Positions 21,712 through 32,877 of a stretch of DNA of 52,691 nt are shown piece by piece. Position numbers and translations under genes: made by a program. Location of the stretch: NCBI GenBank assembly GCA_022592445.1, contig JABYQR010000311.1, forward strand, positions 1 through 52,691, read 5' to 3'. Positions within the stretch are counted from its first letter, which is position 1; every line of letters starts with the position of its first letter. The notes below the pieces were generated by a model. The model saw only the letters and a program-made list of their open reading frames with translations, did no database searches and was not told where the DNA came from. This stretch comes from Cytidiella melzeri. Its lineage: Eukaryota; Basidiomycota; Agaricomycetes; Polyporales; Irpicaceae.

Positions 21712-22110
21712 CAGTGCCTTGCATATTGGTTTGACGGTCGGGCGGAAAATTCTTTTATTTGTAGAAGCCAAATACTGCTTGAAAAGGAAATTGTGTAACG
21801 CTGTGATGCAATGTGACAATCTGTGACCACCAGCACGCTGACGCTGTGCTCGTCGTCGTTCACATCATTATCCTCATCGACGACGACGGTGACGCGCGCC
21901 ATGAACGTAGCCCAGGCCTCATCTTAATTCCCCTGCGTCGGCTGTCCCTGAGCTTGGTGCACCTGGCCCTCTCGACTACTGCGTCAGTTCTGTCGGACAC
22001 TCCACGGAATGCGCGCATGTACGCCTGTCTGCAGATGTATAAAAGCAGGCGAGATAGAGGTTTGCTGCCTATTACGTTCTCTGCTGTCTTCCCTCTGACA
22101 TTCCAACCTC

Positions 22111-23984
22111 ATGCCTGAGCAGGAATCCACCCCAGACAAGGAGCCTACTCCTGGTCACGCAGGTGCAGAGATTGTCCTGCATATGCATGTTCCTCCGGAA
22201 CAGCGTGCAACCTCGATTGCTTGGCTTATCCAGCCGGCTTGGATGGGTAAGTATTCTTTCTCTGCCATGTAGTGGATGTGAGACTGACTTGAGCTTATAG
22301 ACGGCGGATTTGACCCTCCAGTGTGCTATACCTCGTTAAACGAGATATACCGTGCACGAGAGGCTGGTATACAGCGTCTTTCCCCGGAGCAGCGTCGCGA
22401 GGTCATTGAAGCAATCCGGCAGCGCCGTGATACAGAGGCTCAGCCTGTGCCGACTCCAGCTGCATCTCTGGTAAGACTATCTCGCCAATGTCCCAGTACT
22501 TCAGCTGATACAACTCTTGAACCAGGCTTCCGGTAATACAGCTGCAGTGGCTACAAGTTCTATGCTTCCTGCGACCGCCGCCGCCCCACTGCAAGAAGGG
22601 CATCTTGTGATAGTCACGGTCTCCTGTGCCGACCCTGCAAGCGCGGGAAGGCCATCGACCTCGAAATCCGTACCAAAGCGACGTACCGATGTCAAGAACG
22701 CGAGCATCGTGCTCGTGAGCACTTTGCCTTTGGTCACCTTTTCGAGAGAGGCTCTGAGTGTGCACGAGCTGGACGAGGTCTACTCTATTGGTCCTGTCGC
22801 GGTTCCACCGTTCAAGATGCATTGGACAGGTCTTGGGTATGCCTCTCTACTGTATACATTATTTTTCATGGTGGCTGATTACTCCCAGAAAGGGCTCCGC
22901 TCCAAAGATTGAACATGAGGATGAATTTCGACGTGCACTAGGAGCCGTTTTGAAGAAACGAGGTGCAACAGTCTTTGTCGAGTACAACCTTGACAACCTC
23001 GAAGGCTTTCGCGCTCGAAAGCGCCCCGCCGACATCGTAGCTGGCCACCATGACACACCGGATGGGCCATTGCCTTGTACAAAGAAACCCCATGTCGAAG
23101 ACTTTTCCGAGCATGCCCAAAGACGTGGCACGATCATCAGGCAGCTCGAGGAATTGCATGCCTGTGCGGAGCACCTTGGTGAACATGGTCAGCCCGGAGC
23201 TTGCGCGAAAACCGAAGCCGGCCACTTGGCTCTCAACCACTGGCGCAAGAGGATTTGGGCAGAGGCGTACATCTCAGGTGACACGACGTTGAAACACCCT
23301 CCACACTGCCCTGAGTTCGATGGCCAGCGTAACGGTCGGGTTAATCTGACTAAGCCCCGTGGCCGTACAGGACCCCATCCAGCAGTTACAGCAGCAGCAC
23401 CAGGAGATATCGCAGCCTTTCTCCCGATGTTGACGGCCCTCGTTGAGCAGCAGAACATGATGTTCACAGCGCTGATGAGCAGTAGACCCTTGACCTCAAC
23501 TTCTGCATTGTCACGACTTGAGCCTGCCTCAGCTGCAAATGGCCACTCTTCCGACAGGCTGCTACCGCCATCCCTCGCTACTTCCCCTTTGACATCCTTC
23601 GCTACTCCCTCCCAGCCCTTGCTTGGCTTTGACTTGGGTGCCAATATGCTGTGCATGCCTCCGCCCACATCATCCACTGCTCAGTCATTCTTTTCCCCGA
23701 TTCCGGCTCGTCACGACATCATGCACTTCTTCCTTCTTACACTTCTCGAGAAGCGAGATGTAGATGTTCTCGACCAGGAAGAACTCCTCACCTCGTGCGC
23801 AATGACACCTGGCATGCTCCCGTCTGTCCCTATCCAACGCCTCATGGAGGTTACAAATTTGAAGGAGGGCCCTGCACGGCAGGTGGTAGACTTTGCTCAT
23901 GAGTACATGGAGCGGCTAAGGTTTAAGAGGCAGCATGCTTCGGCTTACAATCCTGATGATGAGTTTTGCTTTTCGGCTGCTTGA
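22111..23984 (+). CDS. transposon accessory protein, unrecognised (570 aa)
   Basis: Four exons give one frame: 22111-22246, 22301-22470, 22526-22836 and 22889-23984, with introns of 52-55 bases and GT-AG ends. I recognise no domain. The N-terminal third has short conserved-looking stretches (LHMHVPPEQRATSIAWLIQP, RLSPEQRREVIEAIRQRRD). The middle is basic (LGAVLKKRGATVFVEYNLD, FRARKRPADIVAG). A Pro/Ser/Ala-rich linker follows, then a helical-looking C-terminus (DIMHFFLLTLLEKRDVDVLD, ARQVVDFAHEYMERLRFKRQ). It lies between the transposon ends, convergent with the transposase (108 bases between stops), so a role in transposition is inferred. It could instead be a captured host gene. Confidence 0.72.
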
Positions 23985-24092
23985 TACGCCTCAGTTTCTA
24001 TACTTGTGTTCTGGTTTGTTTAATCCCTTTTGATCATGCATAACTGTAATCTTCGTTTGTATTCATGTACATATGCCTTAGCTAATGCGTAA

Positions 24093-25152
24093 TTACGAGT
24101 AGCCACAGTTGGTAATCCATCCCAGTGCATCCTCAGCTGAGATTGTCATCGCAGCTTGATGTATAAGCCAAGGTCGACACTCACGACGGACAGCTTCATC
24201 CTCATGGCGACGCAGCCATGCTTTCAGCTTACTGAAAGCCTGCTCAGCAGGGTCAAGGTCGGGGGAATAGGGAGGTAGATAGACAAGACGGGCACCTAGT
24301 TCTAGTGAGTACAAACATGATTCCAGAGTGATGCCTCACGTACCACACTGGTGCTCAATAATGTCACGGATTTCGGCATCATGATGAATACTTGCATTAT
24401 CAAGTACAACAACACTTCGTAAGCCGGGATATGGATTGAGCTTGGGAGCCTGATGAAACAGTTAGCTGTTAGACTCGAAGAAGAAACACTGAACTTACCA
24501 GCTGTTCTCGCAGAAAGCCTATGAACCTTTCTCTGTTCACGGAGCCCTCGAAAATGTCAAGCCCAATGATGCCTTCGTAGTTGAAGATTGGTAGTACAGA
24601 AAAATGAACACCTTTTGCCCAGATCTCTCTTCGAACACATGCTCTCCCCACCTCAGCCCAACCCATTATCCTCCGATTTGTGTTATCATCGACACCCGAC
24701 TCATCTAACCAGACGAAGTATTCCATGGGAATAGCTGTGTACTCTCCCATCCATGTGGCTCGTAGAAGATCATTTCGCTGGAGAGCCTCCTTTGAAAGCT
24801 TCTTGTAGGAGAGAGCAAGTCGGTGTAGTGTACGGGACACAGTGGCAAGGGATATGTCAATGTTTCGTTCAGTGAGCAGTCGGTCCTGAATTTCGTCAAG
24901 AAAAATTGCGCGATTATTCTGTATCCATATTGTGATCGCGTCAATGTCTGGCTCGGTCAAGATACGCTTGCGCATAGGTGTTCTTGCAAAAGGGTTCTTG
25001 ACAAGGCCAGTGCTACGATGGCAGCGGAGAATGTTCCGAACAGTGGACTCAGAGCACCGTGCAAGATGTGCAATCTCAGCAATAGCCTTCTTGTCCTCCA
25101 GGCGCCACACAACAACAAGCTCACGAGTTTCGAGAGGTACCACCGGTGGCAT
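24093..25152 (-). CDS. IS630/Tc1-mariner-like DDE transposase (322 aa)
   Basis: Cuts and joins DNA at the transposon ends. Exons: 25152-24499, 24449-24344 and 24301-24093. The N-terminus has a helix-turn-helix region (KKAIAEIAHLARCSESTVRN) followed by a second winged-helix-like part (RAIFLDEIQDRL, SLATVSRTLHRL). The catalytic triad is visible: Asp150 (VWLDESGVDD), Asp235 (VVVLDNASIHH) and Glu273 (YLPPYSPDLDPAEQAF), with 37 residues between the last two (DD37E). The length fits the family. An in-frame ATG at 25206 would add 18 residues. All catalytic residues are present and I see no stop, so the enzyme may be active. Confidence 0.88.
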
Positions 25153-25258
25153 AGGTGAGATATGAGAGTAGTTCACAAAACAACAATGTAGTAGTACGCA
25201 GGCCAAGCTGTCACGCTGCAGTCACTCCCAAAGATCTCAGCTACCGATATGGAAGTGA

Positions 25259-25360
25259 TTGGTTTCTACAAACAAAAGAATTTTCCGCCCGACCGTCAAA
25301 CCAATATGCAAGGCACTGTATTCCATAATGCGACTACATAATGCGCAGCCGATCAGGCCC
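25259..25360 (-). repeat. right TIR of the two-gene transposon
   Basis: About 102 bases. Read inward from 25360 on the minus strand it starts GGGCCTGATCGGC and matches the left TIR parts with a few differences. The outer 30 bases also match the end of the 160-base MITE at 8208. Confidence 0.85.
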
Positions 25361-26134
25361 TTAGTTACAAAACGTAAGTCACGGTTGCAGCTTGTGATTG
25401 TGAAACGGGAATACTGATACAAGGTGCGCACACATATTTCAAAGCTTTAAAGCATTGGTTCATTACCTCTATACTGGAGAGCTGAGCTTTGGGCCATTGA
25501 GGTCTCAGTCACTGAAACCCGGGGCAGATACAGCAGTATCAACGCCAAGGCAAGCCCCACAGTGCTTACCGAAATCGATGTACAGGCTGGCGGACAAGGT
25601 GAGCGCAATGGGCTCCGACAGATGTTTACACTTCTATTTTGCTGATCTGGTCATACGTCTCCGTTAGTATGGGCTGAAGGACAAGGCTCAAGCGGAGACT
25701 ATGCAGAAGCTCTCTTCTGCAAAATTGCTGTGGAACTCCGTTCAACCCTTACGTCAACGTATGTCCCATTCGAAACGAATTATTTTCACCAACATGCTCA
25801 AACTGTCGTTCATCACAGCTACGAGCAAATGCGCGACTTGCAGGTTGCGCTTGCTCGCCAGAAGTCTTGTGTACCAACTGTCCTTGCAAAAATACCTGAA
25901 TGGATTGCAGAACTAGCCAAAGGCATCGATCCGCTTACCGCAGGTGTACTTGCGGCTTTTGTTCAAAACGCAGCAGCACCACCTCCCTCGCCTTTCGACG
26001 CCCGAACCGTGACGCAATGCGCAATTTGTCGCACCAGCTGCCTACTACACATGACTGAGGAAGTATATCGCCATTGTACGCAGTGCAATGGCTTCCGTAA
26101 CCATACTATTCCTCCAGGCAAATCTCGCTCGTGA
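25361..26134 (+). pseudogene. BTB/POZ-zinc ribbon protein, copy 5, transposon-split
   Basis: The right part of the gene resumes after the transposon. The end of exon 3 (YKT, donor GTAAGT at 25371) is followed by ALVHYLYTGELSFGPLRSQ, PKSMYRLADK, a helical segment, and a ribbon with CAIC and CTQC. The left part of exon 3 is at 20663-20693 (YGLVIVTPYV), directly before the left TTA. One base is missing near 25722 in the A-run, which shifts the frame between KLSSAK and ELRSTLTST. No N-terminal exons are seen upstream unless those at 19870-20200 belong here. Confidence 0.78.
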
Positions 26135-26732
26135 TCATGTACCACCCTGCATGACAGGCACCGCAACTGCCAACACGGTGATCTAGAATCTTGAACGCCT
26201 GGGAAATGGGAGGGATGACTTTGGACACGCTTACGGTCGACTACTTAGCTCTCCCTGAGAACAAGTTGGCGGTGGAGTTTCTTATGATTTTCCACTAATA
26301 CCTTCATGGACCGCGTGCACAAAAAGCCGTTCATTCTCGGCCGCCGTTCTCGTGATGTGCAAGCTCAAGGTCAACACTGCGTTCAAATATGGCTTATGTT
26401 CACCTTGCCCTCAGGCTCCGTTCGTCCTTCGCGTCCATGTGCGATAGATAGCATACTGAGATGGTGGTGTTGCTCCGATAGCTTCTATTACAACCAATAG
26501 AATACAGGTACTGGTGCATGGGGATAAATAGATGCCATGATTACGTGGGATAATGCGGGGTGTTCCATGGAGATGCAGGCGTGAATGTGTAGAACAAGAG
26601 TGTGCGAGGTGTGGGTCTAAAAAGCAGTGAGGCATAAGATAAAATAAACTATCTGGAAAATCCGAAAGCAGCAACACCAGCAAAGAAAAAGCGGCATAAC
26701 GGAGGAGGAAGGGAGAACGAAGAGGGGCGCGA
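26135..26732. other. intergenic, convergent 3' ends; no gene seen
   Basis: Lies between the 3' ends of BTB copy 5 and the esterase-like gene. Only short unsupported frames are present. Confidence 0.6.
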
Positions 26733-28845
26733 CTACCTCATACCAGCAGCCGGGCCATTCGACAACTCAATCCCGACCTTCTGGACGAGCTGCATCCCGA
26801 GAGGCTCCAACGCCTCCTTCCACACGTTCTCACGTCTCCTGCCTGCGAATATCCCCATCGAGCGTTCACCAACCTCGCCCTCCGGACCGAACACGTACAC
26901 CTTCTCTTCCGTCGACCACGGCGCCTCGCCGTACGCAAAGGCAATCCAACGGCCCTGGACGGTATCCCGTATCCGCGTATAGGTCCACTCGTCGACGACG
27001 GGTACACCCCACGCGTCGTCGTCATCGCCCGCGGTGTTAAACCCGAACCCAAAGTCGACCTCAGAATCCGTGTCTGACCCGAAGAACATCTCAGGGGTAT
27101 CGGGTCTCGAGGTCCGAGGGGAGTGAATGGGGGATGGGCCGGGGGAGAAGACGCTTGGGGGAGAGATCGACTCAGGGACTGTGAGTGGGACGGTGTCGAA
27201 GAGATAGAGCAGGTCAACCGCATGGTGGGGGACGCCTTTCGAAGGACCTTCCTGGTCAAAGACGTACCTCCACACGTCGCGACCGCCTCTTGCAGCCTTG
27301 GCATGCGAGGCAACGACATCAGTTGGCCACGCGAACCGGGCGTCGTTGATCAGCTCAAGGACACGTTCTGGAAGCTCGTCCGCAGGTGTATGAGATGAGA
27401 TGTCGTATGCGCGGAGTAAGGCCGACGACTTCGATAGGGACTGGCAGATGGCTCGGATGCGCCGGACGATACCTGGGCCGTTCCAGAGCGACGCCGGAAG
27501 AGACCATAGAAGAGATTCGGCCCCGCAGTCACCTATCATGAGCGGCTGTCGACTCGGGAGCTCGTGCGAAGTATTGATGTGAGGAGCCCGAACGCGTGAG
27601 CGTGATCTTGAGGTAGACTGTATGCGATGATGGGGCGTCCGGAGCCTGTGGGAGATGGCTTCAAGCTCAGGTACAATTTGGTGCTGGTGGAAGTGACATT
27701 GTTCCTCCGGAGGTTCAGGATAGAGAGCATCGCGCCAGCCATGCGCGAAGAAGAATCCGTCGTCGACAGTTCGTACGGGCGGAACACACGCCGTCAGCTT
27801 CTCTATGGGCACCTCACGAAGCTCGTCAACCGAGTGTGCATGGAGAGCCGACATGATTTTCGAAAAATGCCACCCAGCGGAGGAAACATTCGGGATATCG
27901 AGGTCCATCAAGGCGCTCTGTACGATAGCGCGCTGGAAAAGCGGATGTTTCTCGTTTGCAGAAGAGTGCAAATGGCACAGAATATCAGCAGCCCCAGAAG
28001 CAGCGCCAAAAAGCGTGATGTTGTCAGGATCGCCGCCAAAACCGGAGATAAAGCTGTAAACCCATTCGAGGGCTTTGCGTTGATCTCGCAGACCATAGTT
28101 GCCAACACCTTCATCTCCGGCCTGATGATTGTCCTCGCGCAGAGCATTGCTGGCAGCAGAGCCAAGCATACCGAGCCGGTAGCTGGTGATCACTTAGAGG
28201 GTGTTTAGATGAATTTGCGGACGATACTCACTTTATAGTAACGAGGATCACTGGCTTCTCATTCGTAATACTCTTTTGTACGAAAGAGCCTCCATCGTAC
28301 AACCAGCTAGAGCCCGACCCACAGTTCCCACCTCTGTTGTTCTACGGTGAGCCATGAAAACTGAGATAACGACGTTTAAGCTTACCCATGAATGAAGAGC
28401 ATGACAGGTAGACGAGAGCCAGAATGGACGTCCGCAGGACAGGTGATGTTCAAGTTCAGGCATTCGAATTCGTTTTGCTTCAGAATCTGCTGGGTAACGA
28501 CGTCCTCGGTTAGACCAAACAGCTCCTCCTCGTATCCTATCATGTTGGTTTTGACCTGAGGGCAAATTGGACTGCACAGCAGCGATAATTAGTGTTGACG
28601 TCACTGGTCCAATAGTTCTCGTAGACGTACCCATAGCGAGTCGCATCCGTCATATGCGTATATGATGTGAACAGCTTGGACTGTCTGAAGCGAGCGGGCA
28701 CGGACGCATACTTGATGCCAAGGTACTGGTGAACTGCAACCTGCTCGTTGGATATCGGATGAACGACTCCGCTGAAGGTTGTGTGCAGCTTCTCGTGAAA
28801 CATGATAGGCTCGGACTGCAAAGAATCGAGGACTTTGGCAATCAT
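26733..28845 (-). CDS. carboxylesterase type B-like protein lacking the nucleophile serine (650 aa)
   Basis: Alpha/beta-hydrolase of the carboxylesterase family. Exons: 28845-28631, 28571-28386, 28333-28232 and 28182-26733. The oxyanion motif HGGGN is near residue 132, followed by VTINYRLGMLG and GFGGDPDNITLFG, as in active family members. The nucleophile elbow, usually GESAG, reads G227-A-A-S-G231. The serine position (229) is alanine and the shifted Ser230 does not fit GxSxG. ADILCHLHSSANE and FQRAIVQSAL follow as in the family, then a long C-terminal part. Hydrolase activity is therefore doubtful and a binding or scaffold role is possible. The start at 28845 is preferred; an in-frame ATG at 28980 would add 45 residues. 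Confidence 0.8.
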
Positions 28846-29478
28846 TATTTTTGGGCTGGAGGAGCAAGAGAGGGGTATTGCTATGAGCACTGTAGGCTCG
28901 GTGAGCGGCGATAATTGGCTAATGACGAGGCCAAAGGGGGCGAAGGTGGTCGGGACAGGGAGGGGGTGAGGAGAGGGCACGCAAACGCAGAGCGACCTGC
29001 ATCTCTTGTATGTGGGGAAAGTGTATTAGGGGAAGAACACACTGCATTTCGATCGGTGCCATTTCGAGGACGACCAACTCGAAAACTCGATGGCTCATCC
29101 CAAAAAGGAAAGATCTCACGAGGATCACTTCCCGGAACCCCCCGAGGAGCCAAAGAAGGCCAAGCAGCACTGTGAAGCGCGCGTACCTAGACTCGCAGAC
29201 CTGCACGGGACCTTGCACGGGACGAACGAGACCACTGTAGACGAGGAGCATCAAGTGCTGACATCAGGGTCGACATCCACTACGTAGTGGGACATTCAGT
29301 CTGGCTATGTCGGTATATTAGGCCAAGGAAAGCTTGTCGGTCCAACGAAACAGCGCATTGTCGAGCGGTCGATGGCGGAGCGAAAGCCGGCAGTCTGAAG
29401 AAAGAAAACGTTCAAACATGGGTGGAAGGATGGTAGAGCTCGGACCGAAAGGGCACGAAGAGTAATCATTGACATACT
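28846..29478. other. intergenic region; no gene seen
   Basis: Overlapping short frames on both strands show no domain, and none splices into a convincing protein. The part next to 28845 should hold the esterase-like gene promoter. Confidence 0.5.
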
Positions 29479-29895
29479 TTACGCGATCCCAGACACCGAG
29501 TTACCCTCTGGACTGGGCGGATGATAGTCGGCTGAGGGCTCCCCAAGTGAATGTGCACAGACCACCAGTGTGGGATCATCGATAGCTTGGAGCCCAGACG
29601 AAATGTCTGGCAGCGCTTTTGGATACAGCATTGGTTGCACCGTGCATACGTAAATGAGACGGCGCTGATGCCACACTGCCTGTGAAAGATGCGGGACCTA
29701 AGAGACATCAAAGAAGTCAGTTGAGATGGCTGTGACTTTGGAACAATTCAGCCAGAAGAAGCGGAACAGCGGGTGAAGGCAGATTGCTCCTCTTATATAG
29801 CCTGAACGCATTATCGTCGCACTCACCTTCGAGAACCTCTGGCGTGTGAGCGCGTCCGAGCTGTGTGCAACCAGCAATCGACAGCATATGACCAT
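29479..29895 (-). CDS. small hypothetical protein (95 aa)
   Basis: Two exons (29895-29827 and 29697-29479) join at clean GT-AG sites in phase. They give a protein with HLSQAVWHQRRLIYVCTVQP and IDDPTLVVCAHSLGEPSADY. I do not recognise it. It could be the 3' part of a longer minus-strand gene with exons toward 30370, but I could not link them. Low confidence. Confidence 0.3.
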
Positions 29896-30626
29896 TCCCT
29901 GCCTACAGTATGTCTCAACAGTATGCTGTATTTATGAGGGCACATGCACAGGATCTAGAAAGATCCAGTCGACCTCGTGCCGATACACTTCAAGACAGCC
30001 CTGTAAGTCGCACTATGAGCAAGGACCTGTCATGCCATTATATGATATGCGCTTACCTCTCGTGTCTCGATGGTCAGAGATGAGGAGCAATAGCAGAGTT
30101 CGTCTTTCTGAGGTCCTGACATTCATCGAGACGCATATATATACCCTGCGAGACCCCACACAGGCCACGACAGTGACTCAGAATCAGATGTGGGGTCGAT
30201 AACATCTTAGCGGCTGTTAGTGTCTTTAGCGAGGTGCGAATGCCTGTCGCCGACTTGATGAGCTTGTCGACAGCCTCCGAATATGAGACGCTGCATAAAG
30301 TATTGATTCTGGGTTTCGAGGGACTTCGGAGATGAGTAAAGAAAAATTGCCGCAAGTTCCAACTCACAAGCAAATGACGAGACTTGAAAACGTTTTAGAT
30401 GGTGATGGTAGTAAGAAGCAAAAAGTCGAAAACATAAAAAAACCGACAGGCGTCGGTCGTCCCTTCGTTCGCGATCGGTCAAAAGCATCGATCGTATCGT
30501 GGAATGAGTTCGGTTCATTTCTGTCAACGGCCATCAATCGGTTTCATCTCCGACGAACTCATCAGTCACTGTAGCACTGCGACTGCTTGAACTCTGAAAT
30601 ATCTAACAAAGCCACCAAATTCCGAC
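29896..30626. other. no supported gene
   Basis: Several short frames on both strands, none with a recognisable domain. The right end is the 5' flank of the SRP19 gene. Confidence 0.5.
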
Positions 30627-31736
30627 ATGTCTCGCAGAACAGCAGTCATAGAAGAGGAGTTTGACGATGACACCGATCTGCCTTTGCCCAATAATGTCGT
30701 CCCACACACAGGCACCAAGGGGGCCATCCTTGAAGCGATTTCAGACGACGAAGGCGATCCCGAAGCAGGGCCTGCTACACCCTCAAATGCGCAGTTCACG
30801 AGGGCCGCTGCAGCGGCGGGCAGTGACAGTGGAGGAATGAGACCAGGATCAGGACCTCATATAAACCAAGTAACAGACATCACGCCCTACAAGAAGTGCG
30901 TCTGCTATAACCGAACGCTTGCTTCACATGGTATACTCACAGATATGTGTTACATACAGGTGGATATGCGTGTACCCGATCTACATCGACGCGAAGCGAG
31001 CATACGGGACAGGCCAACGACGAATCCCGCGCGAGAAATCTGTCTGGTGGCCGTTGAGCAGGGATATGGCAGAGGCGGCCGGTCGTCTCGGTTTTGGTGT
31101 GTTGCATGAAGTGCAGAAGTTCCACCCGCGGGATTGGGAGAACCCAGGGCGGGTGAGGGTGCAACTCAAGAAGGACGGGAGGCTGGTGAACCCAAAGATC
31201 AGGAACAGTGCGTTATCTAATTCCTTCATCCCCCGCTTGCGCTGAACGGAAGCCTTCACAAACTCACCTCTGGCCTCTCAACGCGTTTTGTGTCAATTTG
31301 GTCCGAATAAACGGTGCTGTTTGTAGAGAAGGAGCTGCTGGAGCTGATTGCCATGCAAATACAAATAGGGAAGCCCGACAACATCCCTCGACCTCCATAC
31401 ACGACAACATCAGCCGAAGCACCCGCGGAGTCCACACCAGCTCCTACACCTGCGAAAGGCAAACAACTCGCGTCCAAAACTGCAGGCAAGGGTGCAAGCT
31501 CCGGCACCACTGTAGCACCTGCTGCAGTACCCGCGACCAAACGCTTACCTGCACCTCCAGCGCCGCACCCACCGCTGGCCAACCGAGTATCGCCATTCTC
31601 GCCTGCGTTGGTTTCCGGAGTGCTGATAGACACCGTGAAGGCCGGTATGAACGCTCCAGACCCAATCACTGGTGCCCCAGGAGGAGGTGGTGGCGTCGGC
31701 AAGGGGAAGAGGAAGGTCGTTCGTGTACGACAGTAG
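30627..31736 (+). CDS. SEC65: signal recognition particle 19-kDa subunit
   Basis: SRP19 binds the SRP RNA and helps load SRP54, so that ribosomes making secreted proteins are brought to the ER. Three exons: 30627-30895, 30960-31207 and 31327-31736, giving 308 residues. The conserved domain starts at Trp91: WICVYPIYIDAKRAYGTGQR, RIPREKSVWWPLSRDMAEAA, HEVQKFHPRDWENPGRVRV, then KKELLELIAMQI. An acidic N-terminus and a long Pro/Ala-rich, basic C-terminus (ending KGKRKVVRVRQ) extend it, as in fungal SRP19. The basic tail fits RNA binding. Confidence 0.93.
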
Positions 31737-32022
31737 GGCGGGTGGCTTGTTATGAACTTGAACTTGAAGCCAGAGTAGGATGGGGCGTGTTGAACGCTTG
31801 TATAATTCATTGCATCGTGCTCGGCAGGCCGCAAGAATACAACGATATGTGTACTGGTTGTGCTCTGCCCGTTGCTGTACACAGGCTCACGGGTTTGAAT
31901 TCAAGATGACTCTGAGTGAAAGTATTATACAAGTATACTGAAGCACCGTCTGTGTCTGCTGAACACGGGTCATCATTGGAGAAAGGGTAGTTTGAAATAA
32001 AACTTACCATGGTATAACATTA

Positions 32023-32594
32023 CTATCCAACCCAGCCACCAGGGACCCTTCTCGTCAACCCAATCCTAGCAGCAAGGTGCCTCGCCTGCATGGCTTTCAG
32101 CTGCTTCGATCTTACGAGCACCACAGTCACAGCGACAGCAGCAATGCCAAGATTGCAAGCAATGAACTCATAAAAGTCGCCGCGCTCTTTCTCGACGATA
32201 CGTCCGCAGGATTCCCATGCAGGTATCTCGCCTTGGTGTCCGTCCTCCTGAAGTGTCGGTGGTAGCGGCGTCGAGTCAGGGGTACGAGGATTTGAATTTG
32301 GCGGACGATGGTGAGGAGGAGTAAAGTCCAAAGAAGAAGACGGAGAGGGAGTACAGTGCATTAGTCTTCGATTCCCGAAAGGTTGACAGAACGGCTCGTT
32401 AAGCTGGATAATTGAGAGTAAGCAATAAATTCGGTGCGATGGTAGCGTTACGTACGGCATCTTCTGGACATGGTTCGCACGTACCAAATGGTACGCAGAC
32501 TAGCTGAGAGTCATTGGCAGGTGGTGGCTCTGGTTGCCCCAGTACCAGCAGTGTAGGTGCAGCTAGTAGGAGGTACAATAAGCTGTGGGGCTCT
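32023..32594 (-). CDS. JTB-like single-pass membrane protein (5' end unresolved)
   Basis: Exons 32594-32456 and 32403-32023 encode a hydrophobic signal-peptide-like stretch (LLYLLLAAPTLLVLG) and a Cys-rich luminal part (CVPFGTCEPCPED, FCQPFGNRRLMHC). A Pro/Ser linker, WESCGRIVEKERGDFYEF, one transmembrane segment (LGIAAVAVTVVLV) and a basic cytosolic tail (RSKQLKAMQARHL) follow. This pattern of paired cysteines, one helix and a short basic tail resembles the JTB family. The identification is by pattern only. The first exon with the start codon lies upstream of 32594 and I could not place it. The 3' end converges on the SRP19 gene. Confidence 0.55.
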
Positions 32595-32877
32595 TAGGAC
32601 AGAGAGAGGGTTGACTATGAGAGAGACATACACAGCCCAAGCGTTCAGTGAGTACATGTGCTCTCCTGCGTTCGTCGAAGGAGGACAGTCTGAAAGTATG
32701 TGATGCTGTGGATGAAGAACGTGGTTGTTGCAAGTGACCGAGCGCTTGATCTGGCCTGCTTAGTCAGCGTTGATCGCGAAGTGAACCCACCGCTCCTACT
32801 CTTTTTGACTTTCACCGTCAACTACCAATTGGTATAACTGCACGTACTCTCAGACAATGCTACGCTGAAATTACTCG

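Larger units (their letters stand above)
20694..21772 (+). repeat. left TIR of the two-gene transposon, twice interrupted
   Basis: The TIR is made of 20694-20715, 21608-21628 and 21712-21772. The 892-base MITE and the 83-base palindrome lie between the parts. Without them the order equals the reverse complement of 25259-25360, including GTGCCTTGCATATTGG and GACGGTCGGGCGGAAAATTC. Confidence 0.82.
20694..25360. mobile_element. two-gene IS630-like DNA transposon, TTA target duplication
   Basis: The ends match as inverted repeats of about 100 bases starting GGGCCTGATCGGC, flanked by TTA at 20691-20693 and 25361-25363. Two convergent genes lie inside: an unrecognised 570-residue protein (22111-23984, plus strand) and a DDE transposase (24093-25152, minus strand). 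Both can be spliced into full frames, so the copy may be recent. The left TIR is split by two smaller insertions. The host sequence on both sides is exon 3 of BTB copy 5. IS630/Tc1 relatives normally duplicate TA, whereas here TTA is shared at both ends. Confidence 0.8.

Noticed and set aside
20694..25360. Calling the two-gene transposon PIF/Harbinger
   Set aside because: The TTA duplication and the two-gene layout fit, but the transposase is clearly IS630/Tc1-like (WLDESG, LDNASIHH, YLPPYSPDLDPAEQ) and the partner has no visible Myb/SANT motif.
30207..30574. Short ORFs upstream of SRP19 as genes
   Set aside because: They overlap on both strands, lack domains, and fit 5' flank sequence.
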